From GCA-020343675 sp964462945 (GTDB lineage Bacteria; Planctomycetota; Phycisphaerae; Sedimentisphaerales; Anaerobacaceae): DNA of 64,000 bases. The notes under the pieces are model-generated. The model was given only the letters and a program-made list of their open reading frames with translations, made no database searches and had not been told where the DNA came from. Location of the stretch: contig CAYWZW010000016.1 of NCBI GenBank assembly GCA_964462945.1, positions 14,932 through 78,931 on the forward strand, in the 5' to 3' direction. The number at the start of each line of letters is the position of its first letter. Within the stretch, counting starts at the first letter, position 1. Position numbers and translations under genes: made by a program. Positions 1-9,093 of this stretch are shown here, in pieces.

Positions 1-806
1 TCGTTTTCTTCCCTTGTTGTATTATCTCCCTCCCTCAAAGCGTGACGAATTGCCGTGATATCCTCTTTCAATCTTTGCTGGAACAGAGCGATATCGGAGC
101 TGTGCATTATGATGTTTGCACCGGCTTTGGCCCATTTAATCTGTAATTCTGCCTCTTGGGAGAAATGAACACCCGCGCCTAACCCTTTTTTCCTGACCTT
201 GGAAATGATTTGTCTGACGACATCCTCGAATCGGGGATCGTCATATTGTTCGGGCAATCCAAGACTGATAGACAGATCATGGGGGCCTACGATGACCCCA
301 TCGAGACCGGGTTCGGCCAAGATAGGTTCTAATCTTTCCAAAGCCGGGACACTCTCGACATTGATCATCAAGAAGTTTTCTTTATTCCAATCTCTCAGAT
401 AGTCTTTAAGTTCGGGTGTAAGAGAATCTTGTTTTTGCAATGCTTCTCTCAACCGCTCCCCTTTCAACGGACGCAGTTTTGTAGCACCAACCAGCTCTCT
501 GACCTGCTCTGGAGATTCAATATAAGGAGCAAGAACTCCTGAGGCTCCTCCATCAAGGACTTTACGGGCCTCATGCGGATCGGGAGAAGCGATACGCACG
601 AGCGGGGGTAATCCATGCCCTTTGTAAGCCAGACACATTTGAGCAAGGACAGTTCTGTCAAAAGGAGTGTGTTCCGTATCGATAAATACAAAATCCACCC
701 CTGCTCTTTTGACTGCCGAAGGCCATAGAGGGGAAGGGGAAAGAACCGCGGTCCCATAAAGGCGTTTGCCTTTCTTAAGGCGGTCTAAGAATTCTTTGGA
801 ATCCAT
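1..806 (-). CDS. HpcH/HpaI-family aldolase (partial, runs off left edge)
   Basis: Reading leftward from an ATG at 806 gives 268 open codons to the window edge, so the C-terminus is missing. The protein resembles the HpcH/HpaI class II aldolase family, which cleaves 2-keto-3-deoxy sugar acids or related hydroxy-keto acids to pyruvate plus an aldehyde in the cytoplasm. Visible family features are the early D-T-E-H motif after a beta strand (FIDTEH), PLVRI, the GASGVLAPYIES segment, and the late block VIVGPHDLSISLG, which in the family carries metal and substrate ligands. There is no signal peptide, unlike most neighbours. The start is the only ATG near the N-terminal fold; its Shine-Dalgarno is weak. 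It fits a role in sugar-acid catabolism, but the exact substrate cannot be told. Confidence 0.82.
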   Translation of the reverse strand, partial: MDSKEFLDRLKKGKRLYGTAVLSPSPLWPSAVKRAGVDFVFIDTEHTPFDRTVLAQMCLAYKGHGLPPLVRIASPDPHEARKVLDGGASGVLAPYIESPEQVRELVGATKLRPLKGERLREALQKQDSLTPELKDYLRDWNKENFLMINVESVPALERLEPILAEPGLDGVIVGPHDLSISLGLPEQYDDPRFEDVVRQIISKVRKKGLGAGVHFSQEAELQIKWAKAGANIIMHSSDIALFQQRLKEDITAIRHALREGDNTTREEN

Positions 807-1065
807 GTACTTATCCCAAATTCTAAATATCAAGAGGATGAATTGTAACTACGGCGATTTTATCACATAGATCTCTGGGAGTAAAGATGCTGCTGCTTGC
901 AGGGCAGGGGGGTTTTGTGGAAAATGTGATTGCAGAATTTCTGTACTGTCGCCTCGCTTTTGTTGTTGCAGGATATGCTCCGAATCATCAAAATAGTGCT
1001 TGGAACAGTCAGTGGACGTTCTCGTTAACAAGCATAAAACGTTAATTGAACAAGGAGGTGCTAAG

Positions 1066-1248
1066 ATGGCAGGCAAGGAAATTCTGGTTGTTGCAAGCAA
1101 AGTCAAGGCCCACATCAAGAGCAAGAAGATGATGAGTTCGTCCGATGCAATTGCTGCTCTGAGTGACAAGGTTTACGTGATGTTGGATGAAGCTGCCACA
1201 AGAACAAAGGCGAACCGTCGCAGTACAGTTAAGCCACAGGATCTGTAA
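1066..1248 (+). CDS. Small bacterial histone-fold protein
   Basis: This 60-residue basic protein has an AAGGAGG-type ribosome site 7 bases before its ATG, which is preferred over an in-frame upstream ATG at 1000. A short helix (SKVKAHIKSK, residues 11-20), a long helix (about 25-48) and a last short segment match a single histone fold. The hallmark R-x-T-V-x3-D motif of the third helix region is present (R52, T54, V55, D59). Known single-histone bacterial proteins, such as that of Bdellovibrio, have the same size and the same KVKxxIK...RxTVxxxD layout and bind DNA. I therefore infer a dimeric, DNA-binding, nucleoid-associated protein. It stands alone, between the aldolase on the other strand and a GH172 gene. 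The basis is motif recognition, not an alignment. Confidence 0.75.
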   Translation: MAGKEILVVASKVKAHIKSKKMMSSSDAIAALSDKVYVMLDEAATRTKANRRSTVKPQDL

Positions 1249-1294
1249 GCCTTGACTGTAGTTGAAAAAGAATCTGCGTCACAATGACCATAAG

Positions 1295-1372
1295 CCATCC
1301 AGGGCTCCCGCCCCAGCTCTATCCCAAACCGTTTCCTGGCTGTCGCGGGTCGGGGTGGGCGTGGGTGTCACC
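1295..1372 (-). repeat. Family A dispersed intergenic repeat, copy 1
   Basis: This copy has the family order: AGGGCTCCCGCCCCAGCTCT, then a CAAACCG-T-TTCC stretch, then GGCTGTCGCGGGTCGGGG. The family recurs nine times between genes in this window. Its core CCCGGCTGTCGCGGG can form a hairpin. Strand is given as minus because some copies adjoin ankyrin-gene tails on that strand. Confidence 0.75.
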
Positions 1373-1503
1373 AACGGCTGGGGTGACGATCTCAGACTGG
1401 CTCGCCTGCCTGAGGACGTCAAACAGCAAATGATCCGGGACATCAACCGCTCGTGAGCGGACGAAGGTTGTCCGTGTGAAGCATCAATCAAGGAGGTTTA
1501 CTT

Positions 1504-3087
1504 ATGGTTAAGAGAATGAAGCGAAATACGGTTGCTTGTCTTCTATTGTGGCTTTTTCTGCCGATAGCAGTCTCATCGCTATCTGCCCAAGACCTGGATG
1601 CTCTAATGGAGGTTCAGCCCGGGCGGGCGCGAGCCGTGACCTCGACCGATCCGAATTTTTCAGGTAATGCCGACCGGATCAAGTACATCAGACCCGGAGA
1701 AACCAAGGTCTTGGCGGACATCAAGGGGCCAGCTGTCATCCGGCACATCTGGCTGACCTTCAACGAAGCGCGGCCGAACTGGCTCGAGGCGACGGGCTCG
1801 GCTGCGCCGAACGACATCGTCCTGCGCATGCATTGGGACGATGCAACTGAGCCTGCCGTTGAGGCCCCTATCGGCGATTTCTTTGGAGCGGGGTTCGGCC
1901 GCCGATTGGAGCTGAAATCGGTCCCCGTCCAAGTCGAGGGCGGCGACGGCTACAACTGTTACTGGCCTATGCCGTTCTTCAAGCGCGGCTTGATCACCGT
2001 CACCAATGAGGGTGCCAAAAACGTGCGGAGCTTCTACTTTCACATCGACCATACGCAAGAGGAAGCCCTCGCTCCGAAGACGGCCTATTTCTGTGCGCAG
2101 TATAATCAGGCATTTCCGGAGAAGCTGGGCCAGGACCATCTCATCGCCGACATACAGGGGCAAGGCCACTACGTGGGGACTGTGATGTCCGTACGTTCCC
2201 GAAGCCCTTTCTGGTTCGGCGAGGGTGACGCCCGTTTCTACATCGATGGCGAGACGAAGCCTTCGATCCAGGGCACAGGCACCGAAGACTACTTCCTCAT
2301 GGCGTGGGGCCTCAATCCGACCTCCTTCCCCTATTTCGGATGCACGTATATGAGCTCGGACTTCGAAGACCTGGGCACGGAGTACTGCCTGTATAGGTGG
2401 CACATCGCTGATCCCATCCGCTTCGCAAAATCGTTGCGTTTTGAGATCGAACACACCGGCTGGATCACGGGGGATGAGACCGAGAGCGGCAAGACCGAGG
2501 GGCACGTCGAACGCGAGGACGATATTGCCACCGTCGCTTTTTGGTACCAAGTCGGTCAGCCCCGCCGGTTCACGGAGCTGCCGCCGCTTGCGCAGCGTCT
2601 CTTGCCGAACCTTGACATTATCATCGAAGGGAAGAGCCTGCTCGCAACCGCTAGGCGCTCACCCGGTGTTCTGGAACTCCAAAAGGGCTACGACTGGACT
2701 AGGGATGGGCAACTCTCCTTCATGCCGGCCTCAGACCGACCCGTTCTCGAAATTGACTTCAGCATCGAGAAAGAGGAATACCGTGGCCTGATCCTGCGCA
2801 TGACTTATGGCGAGGACTATGGAATCTACAGAATCTTTCTCGATGGTAAGAACATCCGCCAGCCTGAGGACTACATGGCAGGCGAGAAGATCGAGGACTA
2901 CGATTTCTATGCGAGAGACCTCGAAGTGAAAGACCACTACCTTGGTAGCTTCAAACTTGCGCCGGGCAAGCACACGTTGCGATTTGAGTGCACGGGCCGC
3001 AACCCTCTCTCGAAAGGCAGCCACCTCGGACTGGATTCGGTCCGACTCCGGGAACGCTGGAACCGAAAGAGAAATTCCCTGTCTTGA
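1504..3087 (+). CDS. Secreted GH172 (DUF2961) family glycoside hydrolase
   Basis: The 527-residue protein begins with a Sec signal peptide (basic VKRMKR, hydrophobic core, probable cleavage after LSAQ near residue 29). The body matches DUF2961, now glycoside hydrolase family 172, whose characterised members act on fructofuranose or arabinofuranose linkages. Supporting blocks are the N-terminal GPAVIRHIWLTF, the WDDATEPAVEAPIGDFFG segment, PMPFFKRG, and the hallmark GTGTEDYF (residues 257-264). A beta-sandwich tail follows (residues about 390-520). The start has AAGGAGG seven bases upstream. It is likely exported to attack furanose-containing glycans, but the substrate is inferred from the family only. 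A rho-independent terminator follows at 3214. Confidence 0.88.
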   Translation: MVKRMKRNTVACLLLWLFLPIAVSSLSAQDLDALMEVQPGRARAVTSTDPNFSGNADRIKYIRPGETKVLADIKGPAVIRHIWLTFNEARPNWLEATGSAAPNDIVLRMHWDDATEPAVEAPIGDFFGAGFGRRLELKSVPVQVEGGDGYNCYWPMPFFKRGLITVTNEGAKNVRSFYFHIDHTQEEALAPKTAYFCAQYNQAFPEKLGQDHLIADIQGQGHYVGTVMSVRSRSPFWFGEGDARFYIDGETKPSIQGTGTEDYFLMAWGLNPTSFPYFGCTYMSSDFEDLGTEYCLYRWHIADPIRFAKSLRFEIEHTGWITGDETESGKTEGHVEREDDIATVAFWYQVGQPRRFTELPPLAQRLLPNLDIIIEGKSLLATARRSPGVLELQKGYDWTRDGQLSFMPASDRPVLEIDFSIEKEEYRGLILRMTYGEDYGIYRIFLDGKNIRQPEDYMAGEKIEDYDFYARDLEVKDHYLGSFKLAPGKHTLRFECTGRNPLSKGSHLGLDSVRLRERWNRKRNSLS

Positions 3088-3213
3088 TTCTATACCTTCT
3101 TGCAGGAGGCAAGAGAGCAAGGACGAAGGATCATTATGGTATACAGTGTTTTGAAGCCGGCCTGCTTCTCACGCCGACAACCCCCTACAAGTGGGTGGGT
3201 CACATCGAGCAGT

Positions 3214-3252
3214 GATCTGGCAGCTTGAGAAAGTTGTCAGATCTTCCTTTTT
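3214..3252 (+). terminator. Rho-independent terminator after the GH172 gene
   Basis: GATCTGGCA at 3214-3222 pairs with TGTCAGATC at 3235-3243 (nine pairs, one G-U), followed by TTCCTTTTT. It lies about 125 bases after the GH172 stop codon. Confidence 0.75.
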
Positions 3253-3261
3253 GGGGATCGT

Positions 3262-3433
3262 TCATTGAATACGATATTGTTAGTGAGAATAGCGTTTTTC
3301 AGGCAAAAAGCGGCCTATATTCGGGTTCAATCAGGGCAAAATCAGCGTCTGTGGAGACATTCTGGTGACACGCCTTGTCAAGGAAATTTGACGTTTTGTA
3401 GGTTAAGAAATTGGGGCTGTTTGATGGACCATG
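3262..3433 (-). repeat. Family B dispersed repeat core, copy 1
   Basis: It starts with GTTCATTGAATAC and contains the conserved blocks GGGCAAAATCAG, GTCTGTGGAGACATT and GTCAAGGAAATTTGACG. Five other copies in the window share these blocks in the same order. On the minus strand it lies directly 3' of a decayed TPR gene tail. Confidence 0.85.
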
Positions 3434-3765
3434 TCACTTCCTTACATTTTCTGCTTGCGGCAGCTTTGCTCGCCACTCTTCGGCTTCTTCCGGTTTGCCC
3501 CAGGATTCGTACAGCTCGATCAGGTTGTGCCATGACTCTAATGTGTGGGGGTGGGCGTCACCGAGTCTCTGGCGTCGGCCTTCTAAGGCTTCAAGAAGTA
3601 ATTTCTCCGCTTCTTCGTAGCGAGCTTGCTCTTTGTATAGCACAGCCAGGTCATTTTGTAGATGCCACCAGCATTGCTGGATGGCCGTTATCCAGCTTGA
3701 GTTTCTTACCCTTTAATGCTTCATTGAACAAGGACGCGGCCTTGTCGTCGCCGATTATCTGTTCA
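3434..3765 (-). pseudogene. Decayed 3' tail of a TPR-repeat gene (family B, copy 1)
   Basis: On the minus strand the frame reads NDLAVLYKEQARYEEAEKLL, then LGDAHPHTLESWHNLIELYE and WGKPEEAEEWRAKLPQAENVRK before a stop. This is the classic TPR_12-type repeat ending seen in planctomycete kinase-TPR proteins. Upstream (3651-3765) another TPR piece, KAASLFNEALKGKKLKLDNG, is in a different frame, so a frameshift lies near 3655. No 5' part of the gene is present; the fragment abuts the end of the CotH gene. Confidence 0.8.
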
Positions 3766-6700
3766 TTGACCGTGCCCCACTTGGTTGGGTGAACCGGGGG
3801 TGGGGCTCTGAAAGCTCCAGAAATTATCTCCGTCCGGAAACCGACCGTAGGATACATCCTCGAACTGGCCATCGAAAAGAATCGAGTCAATTATCGTTTT
3901 GCCGTCGTTGTCAACCAATACGATGGTTTCGCCGTTCACGCTGAGCTGGTAGTTCGTATGGTAAACGCCCTGCGTGCCGTCATCGTCGGCGTAGAAGATA
4001 AGGTATTGGCCGGGCTTGATGCTGACTCCGGCACCAATCTGCCATTTGGTCAGGTTCTGGAATTCGTCGGTCAGGTACATGCCTTCGAGATCGATCGTGC
4101 CGGCCGTTCCGTTGTAAAGTTCGATCCAGTCGGGGAATTCGCCGGGCTCATCGGGGTCTTCGAGCGTCGTTTGATTGGAGGCCATAAGTTCGTTTATCAC
4201 GAGTCCCTTCAATCCAACCATAAACCTTGCTTCGGTCAGAGCGCCCCACTGGCCGGCATTGAACGTACGGGCCTTGACGGTAGTAGTCTGGTCCAGGATA
4301 ATCGACGGCGAGGCAGTGCCTGCAATAAGCCCGACAAGTTCCAGGTCGAAGCTTATATCAGAGCTGGAGCCGCTGACCTGATGGATCTCGACGGCGATGA
4401 TGTTGGTGCCATCGACCAAAATATCCGGATCGATATCGTACGTATAGAACGTCGACTCATCGGCGCCGCCTACCGGCACACCAGACCCCGAAGCCCACGT
4501 CAGATAGTTGATATTGCCGCTGGGCATATTGATACGGGTGGCCTCTACGCCGTTGATGTACACAACCGCACCGTCGTCCCGCACGATCCCAAGCGCCAGC
4601 TCGGTAAAATTGGAGGCCTCTTCGACATGGAACATGTGCCGAAAGTAAGTTGTGGCATATCTGTTGTTAGGGCTGCGTCCATAACCAACTACAGTCGCCT
4701 CGTCGCCGTCCCCGTAACCCAGTTGCGCGGGTCCCGCGGCCCAACGGCTGTCGTTGAAGTTCAGGTAGCGCCATGCCGTGCCCTGGTCCGAACCGTCGTC
4801 CTTGTATCGCCAGATAGAGCCCTTGCTGATTAATGTCATGCTGGTGGTGTCCTGTGCGAAGACTGCTGCATTCGGATTGATGCCTCCGCCCCAGATTCGC
4901 GGATCGGATCCATCCAGCGTGTAATAAATCGTTCCCGGCGTACCGTTACTCTGTGACATGAGCAATTCGAATCCGGGTATGATTTCTCCGCCGTGTTGAT
5001 TGAATGATATCAATGCCATATCCGGGAACATACCCACCGAGCGCATCTGGTTGATGACAATCTGTGTCCGGGCGGGGAAGAAAGTATTGAGCATGTAATT
5101 GTTCTGCCCTTCCCAATCGTCCTTTGTGCGCGGCGGATTTCTCTTGGCGTCGCCCCATCGCGCCGACTCGGCAATAATCGCCAGGTCGATCTGGTCTACC
5201 CGGGCCGTCCAGCGCCGGATATTCGGAGTCGCTGATAAGAGTCCGCCGTTAGAGAAATCCATATTCACCCGGTCGGCGAACTGCATAAGATACTCTGGGT
5301 TGTCGGTGAGACGCAGGTGGAGCCAGGCCGGGTTAAAATGTCGCCATTGCTGCCCGATCGTTCGGTCGGTGGGATCGGTCAGGAGCCGCCCTTCGTTGAG
5401 CCCGCCGTTGGCCCCCAAAGAGTGCTCGGCATCGTGACGGTACCAGGTGAATCCTTCAGGGCGGACACGATTGTAAATTGCGAATACGTTGTTGGAGAAA
5501 TGGGCCCAGCAACTCACCGGCGAATCGGGATCACCTGTATAGTAGGTGCATATCATATAGTCCATGAGGTTCTCAGGATTGAGCAGCCTCTCGCCGTAAG
5601 GGTCAGGCGTTCCATCCGGCCGAAGGCCCTGCACGGCAAGATATGCCGCGTTGGAGCTAAAGCCGGCGACCGCAGCGTCGTACAACCGCCGATATGCATC
5701 CATATTACCGTCTGTTGCCTGCAGCGCTCGTGAGCCCGATGAATCGTTCTTGATTACATCGTACTCTTCCTTGTCCCCACCCAGGTATGACTCCGCAAAA
5801 TCGGCATCGGCCCTTTCCTGCGTCTGATAGAGACCCCAATAGTGCCCATTTATGTAGAGATGGTAATATCGGCTGCGGGTGTACGGCTGACCCATGTCAT
5901 GCTGTACGTCGCGGGAGAAAACGTCTCTGATAAACGTATTCTGGGAACTGCCCTCGTACGACCAGGAATAATTCTGGCTGGTGGACAGATCGATCTTGTC
6001 GAATTCGTCCACTCCCTCACCGCCGAAAAGCGGGTATCGGAGCTTTCCTTCCCCGTACTCACTGCGGAAGAACAGCCGGAAAGCATGCTTTGGATTGCTG
6101 CCGCTTCGGCTGAATGCCCCGCGTATCCTCAAACCCGCATCAAGCCCAAATCCCGGCGTCCCGTCCGGATTGAGCAGCTCAACTGACGTGCGCCGCTCCC
6201 AGTTTCGGCCGTCGTTACCAGCATGGACGTATATGCCCGTGGATCGGTCGAAAAGATTCGCCAGATCCGTTACCAGCGAGATTGTCGATATATCGAGCAA
6301 GGCATCCTCGATAAGACCGGCCCAACAGGGATCGTTAACGATATCCGGATCCATGCCGTAATCAATGACCTGGCCGTTAACGCTGCCTGTCGGCCAGCCG
6401 GGGCCGGGTGCCTGGCCGTTAGGTGATTGTCTTATAACGTCATTGATAAAGATATAGGTTTTCGTAACGACATTTGGATCCTGATAGTTCGGCTTAAAAG
6501 CTGCGGCTCGGAGAACGGTCGTACCGGCAATTGTAAGAGGGCTTCTATAGACGATGCCGGTATTCAATTTGGGAGTTGAACCGTCTAATGTGTAGCGTAT
6601 CTGGGCAGCCTGTGTGGGTGTGGTGAGCGTCAACTGAAACGGCGAATCGTAGAATCCACGCTCGACACTAAACTCGATGTCCCGCACTGTATTCGTTAAC

Positions 6701-6792
6701 GATTGGCCGCGCACTTCCGGCTCAGTCACACAAAGAACAAAACATAACGTCAGAAATAAAACAGCGACTAAATGTATTGACCCAATCCTCAT
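3763..6792 (-). CDS. Secreted CotH-like protein with chitobiase-type and lamin-tail domains
   Basis: The 1009-residue protein has an N-terminal signal peptide (hydrophobic VAVLFLTLCFVLCV). Modules in order: a chitobiase/hexosaminidase-type beta domain (about 40-110, IRYTLDGSTPK); a CotH-like protein-kinase-fold region (about 170-560, with NTFIRDVFSRD and YHLYINGHYWGLYQTQERAD); a second TLDGSDPR domain (about 635-680); a jelly-roll-like domain (about 690-840); and a C-terminal lamin-tail domain (about 865-1000, VINELMASNQ, DWIELYNG). CotH proteins of spores are atypical protein kinases; here the protein is probably on the cell surface or secreted, with unknown target. ATG 6792 has GAGG six bases upstream; a GTG at 6804 is the alternative. 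No sorting signal is visible at the C-terminus. Confidence 0.85.
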   Translation of the reverse strand: MRIGSIHLVAVLFLTLCFVLCVTEPEVRGQSLTNTVRDIEFSVERGFYDSPFQLTLTTPTQAAQIRYTLDGSTPKLNTGIVYRSPLTIAGTTVLRAAAFKPNYQDPNVVTKTYIFINDVIRQSPNGQAPGPGWPTGSVNGQVIDYGMDPDIVNDPCWAGLIEDALLDISTISLVTDLANLFDRSTGIYVHAGNDGRNWERRTSVELLNPDGTPGFGLDAGLRIRGAFSRSGSNPKHAFRLFFRSEYGEGKLRYPLFGGEGVDEFDKIDLSTSQNYSWSYEGSSQNTFIRDVFSRDVQHDMGQPYTRSRYYHLYINGHYWGLYQTQERADADFAESYLGGDKEEYDVIKNDSSGSRALQATDGNMDAYRRLYDAAVAGFSSNAAYLAVQGLRPDGTPDPYGERLLNPENLMDYMICTYYTGDPDSPVSCWAHFSNNVFAIYNRVRPEGFTWYRHDAEHSLGANGGLNEGRLLTDPTDRTIGQQWRHFNPAWLHLRLTDNPEYLMQFADRVNMDFSNGGLLSATPNIRRWTARVDQIDLAIIAESARWGDAKRNPPRTKDDWEGQNNYMLNTFFPARTQIVINQMRSVGMFPDMALISFNQHGGEIIPGFELLMSQSNGTPGTIYYTLDGSDPRIWGGGINPNAAVFAQDTTSMTLISKGSIWRYKDDGSDQGTAWRYLNFNDSRWAAGPAQLGYGDGDEATVVGYGRSPNNRYATTYFRHMFHVEEASNFTELALGIVRDDGAVVYINGVEATRINMPSGNINYLTWASGSGVPVGGADESTFYTYDIDPDILVDGTNIIAVEIHQVSGSSSDISFDLELVGLIAGTASPSIILDQTTTVKARTFNAGQWGALTEARFMVGLKGLVINELMASNQTTLEDPDEPGEFPDWIELYNGTAGTIDLEGMYLTDEFQNLTKWQIGAGVSIKPGQYLIFYADDDGTQGVYHTNYQLSVNGETIVLVDNDGKTIIDSILFDGQFEDVSYGRFPDGDNFWSFQSPTPGSPNQVGHGQ

Positions 6793-6853
6793 CTTAAACC
6801 TCACCGTGATTCTTCTTTGCCCTTCGTCGTCACTCCCCCCACGAAGATACTAC

Positions 6854-6862
6854 ATTATAGCA
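6854..6862 (-). promoter_or_regulatory. Extended -10 promoter for the CotH-like gene
   Basis: On the minus strand the sequence TGCTATAAT is a consensus extended -10 element, about 62 bases before the ATG at 6792. No good -35 hexamer is seen, as is usual for extended -10 promoters. Confidence 0.5.
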
Positions 6863-7087
6863 TATTAATGGATGAAAATGATAGTTGTGTTTAGCGAAGG
6901 TTTCGTTCTTGATTATCTGCAAGCATCTACGTATGATTACCGACCGCCTCATCGAAAGACCTCAAAGAAACAAGAGATTCTTTACCATCTCCCGATCATT
7001 GCTTTGGATCAAAGTCGAGAAAAAGCAGGAAAGTGGCATATTCAACGCATAAATGGCTGCGTTCCCACTACGAAACGCCCGTTGGCA

Positions 7088-7155
7088 ACCCAGGGCTACG
7101 GCTGCGGGTCCTCCAACAAACCGCCTCCCGGCTGTCGCGGAGTAGGGTGGCTAGA
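7088..7155 (-). repeat. Family A dispersed repeat, copy 2
   Basis: Contains CCAGGGCTACGGCTGCGGGT, CAACAAACCGCCTCCCGGC and TGTCGCGGAGTAGGGTGG in the family order. The rest of the 6793-7413 gap holds an extended -10 element near its left end and otherwise nothing I can identify; an open frame at 6872-7174 reads through this repeat and looks non-coding. Confidence 0.8.
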
Positions 7156-7413
7156 GCAGGTTACTCTTTTGTAGAGCTTTGGATGGAATCAGATTGCGGC
7201 ACGAGCTCTCCATCGTTACGATGGTGCTTGAGTTGCCCAGTATCATAGGACGTGTACTGTGCAGGAGTACGGGCTATAAAGTCAAATGGGAAATCCCGGG
7301 GCGAAGTATTTGGGATGATACGCAACCACTCGGTCCGTCCGTACAGGGGTTGGCAGTACTGGGTGAATTATTATCGCTCGTAAATATAAATAGAAGAGAA
7401 GGAGGTTTTGAGT

Positions 7414-8631
7414 ATGGTTCGCGAAATAAGCATTGTGTTCGTGGTTGTCGTGGCTATTCTGTCTCTCGTGTTGACGGTGCAGCCACAGGATCGTCAAGAC
7501 GGTGCGCCGGGCGGTTCACCGCCGATGCCCGATCTCCGGTCGGCGCCGCCCCTAAATGTCGCACCGCCTATCCCATTGATCCGCCAGCAGGCCGAGGAAC
7601 TGCGTGCCCGGGCAAGAGAAGCGCAAGAGCTCTCCGACCGGCTGCGCCGACAGGCGGATGAGCTTGACCAAGTGGCAAAGCGGCAGATGGATCGCGGCAG
7701 AGGCCCGCAGGATATGGAGGGAGGGCAGCGCGAGCTGGCCGAGATCAAAGACGCCATTGGCCGTGCGGAACGGGAGGGACGCGGGCAGGATGCAGCCGAG
7801 CTGCGCAAGCGTGCCGAGCAACTAATGGGGAGATTCCAACCCATGCAGCCCGGTCCTGGCATGGATGAGCGGCAAGAGATCAAAGGAAAGATCGAGCGTT
7901 TGCGCAATGAGGCCCGGATGGCCAAGGAGCAGGGCCGCGTTGACGATTCCAAACGCGTCTCACAAGAGGCAGATCGCCTGGAGCAACAGTTGCGTGAGCA
8001 AGGGCCGCGTGGAAACGACCAGCCCGGCAGGCCGATGCCCCCGGAAGTTCAGGATATACTCAAGGCCGCCGAGCAGGCAGAGCGCGAGGGCCGGATGGAC
8101 GATGCCCGCCGACAGCGCGAGAAGGCCGAGATCGTGGCACGTCAACTGCAGGAGCAAAAGAGGCAGAGCTCCGACCAGCAGGGGCCTCGCGGCGGCGAGC
8201 CGCAGGAGATCAAAAGGAAGATCGAGCAATTGCGAGATGAGGCGAAGAAGGCCAAGGAGCAAGACCGCATCGAGGATGCTGACCGTCTTTGGAAGGAGGC
8301 CGATCGCCTGGAGCAACAGTTGCGTGAGCAAGGGCCGCGTGGAAACGACCAGCCCGGCAGGCCGATGCCCCCGGAAGTTCAGGATATACTCAAGGCCGCC
8401 GAGCAGGCAGAGCGCGAGGGCCGGATGGACGATGCCCGCCGACAGCGCGAGAAGGCCGAGATCGTGGCCCGTCAACTGCAGGAGCAAAAGAGGCAGAGCT
8501 CCGACCAGCCGAGTGGGCAGTTGAAGGATGAAATCATGCGTGGTATGGAAGATCTCCAAAAGGAGATCGGGCGGCTCTGGCAGGCAGTGAATGAGATGCG
8601 AAACCAGCTCAAAGAAGGCAAACCGATGTGA
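7414..8631 (+). CDS. Membrane-anchored or secreted coiled-coil protein with internal duplication
   Basis: The 405-residue protein starts at an ATG with GGAGG eight bases upstream. Residues 5-25 (ISIVFVVVVAILSLVLTV) form a signal peptide or membrane anchor. Almost all the rest is charged heptad-like sequence rich in E, R, Q and A, broken by Pro/Gly-rich linkers (GPRGNDQPGRPMPPEVQ), so a chain of long helices is expected. A 110-residue unit occurs twice in tandem and is nearly identical at DNA level (see repeat at 7972 and 8302). No enzymatic motif is visible. A periplasmic structural or scaffolding role is a guess. Confidence 0.8.
   Translation: MVREISIVFVVVVAILSLVLTVQPQDRQDGAPGGSPPMPDLRSAPPLNVAPPIPLIRQQAEELRARAREAQELSDRLRRQADELDQVAKRQMDRGRGPQDMEGGQRELAEIKDAIGRAEREGRGQDAAELRKRAEQLMGRFQPMQPGPGMDERQEIKGKIERLRNEARMAKEQGRVDDSKRVSQEADRLEQQLREQGPRGNDQPGRPMPPEVQDILKAAEQAEREGRMDDARRQREKAEIVARQLQEQKRQSSDQQGPRGGEPQEIKRKIEQLRDEAKKAKEQDRIEDADRLWKEADRLEQQLREQGPRGNDQPGRPMPPEVQDILKAAEQAEREGRMDDARRQREKAEIVARQLQEQKRQSSDQPSGQLKDEIMRGMEDLQKEIGRLWQAVNEMRNQLKEGKPM
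7972..8509 (+). repeat. 330-bp tandem duplication inside the coiled-coil gene
   Basis: The 208 bases at 7972-8179 recur at 8302-8509 with one mismatch seen (GTGGCACGT versus GTGGCCCGT). The offset is 330 bases, exactly 110 codons, so the reading frame is kept. The diverged 122 bases between the copies encode related helices. Confidence 0.9.
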
Positions 8632-8731
8632 CACCCGATGCGTGCGCTCAGATTCGGCAAGGACGGCGGAAACAGTAGGATCATGTCCCGAATCGCCCGA
8701 AGCGACTACCTGTATTGTCGGTGTTTCAGCA

Positions 8732-8764
8732 TTGAATCATGTACACACGTGGAACATGATTCAA
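8732..8764 (+). other. Long perfect inverted repeat downstream of the coiled-coil gene
   Basis: TTGAATCATGT at 8732-8742 and ACATGATTCAA at 8754-8764 form an 11-bp perfect stem with an 11-base loop. No T-run follows, so it is either a transcript-stabilising hairpin or an operator-like palindrome rather than a clear terminator. Confidence 0.6.
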
Positions 8765-8824
8765 GATGACTAAGCCTGCGAATTCAGACCGATCAACCAT
8801 TGGAGCCGGGGGCAAGGCTGGGGA

Positions 8825-8878
8825 TTCGCCTATTTCTTCGCCCTCTGCTTTCGCAGCAGGTCGGCGATGGAAGTGTAG
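8825..8878 (-). pseudogene. Ankyrin-repeat gene tail fragment
   Basis: On the minus strand this reads YTSIADLLRKQRAKK followed by a stop. That is the usual ending of ankyrin-repeat proteins (compare YTPIGDLLPKHGAKE at 10516). Nothing else of the gene is present. Confidence 0.5.
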
Positions 8879-9002
8879 GCATTATCTTGTCCTGATGTCG
8901 GCTATGCTATACGCATTTGCCAAGAAATTTCTTAAGAATATCTGGAAGAGATCGAAAGTAATATCGACATGATTTGTAACCTCGCCAATGCTCCATGATC
9001 CC

Positions 9003-9030
9003 GCCCTGGGTTACACCAGGGCTTCTTTGT
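9003..9030 (+). terminator. Probable rho-independent terminator
   Basis: GCCCTGG at 9003-9009 and CCAGGGC at 9016-9022 form a perfect 7-bp stem with a 6-base loop, followed by TTCTTTGTTG. It lies in the 8632-9264 gap, which otherwise holds a hairpin, an ankyrin tail and a family A repeat. Confidence 0.5.
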
Positions 9031-9093
9031 TGCTCCCTGAAGCAAGTGCGAACTAAGAAAGAGACCGCCAGTACATGCTGAATGACCTTCGGC

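Noticed and set aside
1262..1456. 64-codon frame after the histone gene
   Set aside because: Translated family A repeat; no independent support.
1660..2550. Long minus-strand frame (296 codons) opposite the GH172 gene
   Set aside because: Shadow of the GC-rich third positions of a well-supported gene; no family motifs and no ribosome site.
6872..7174. 100-codon plus-strand frame between two genes
   Set aside because: Half of it lies in family A repeat sequence; no ribosome site or family match.
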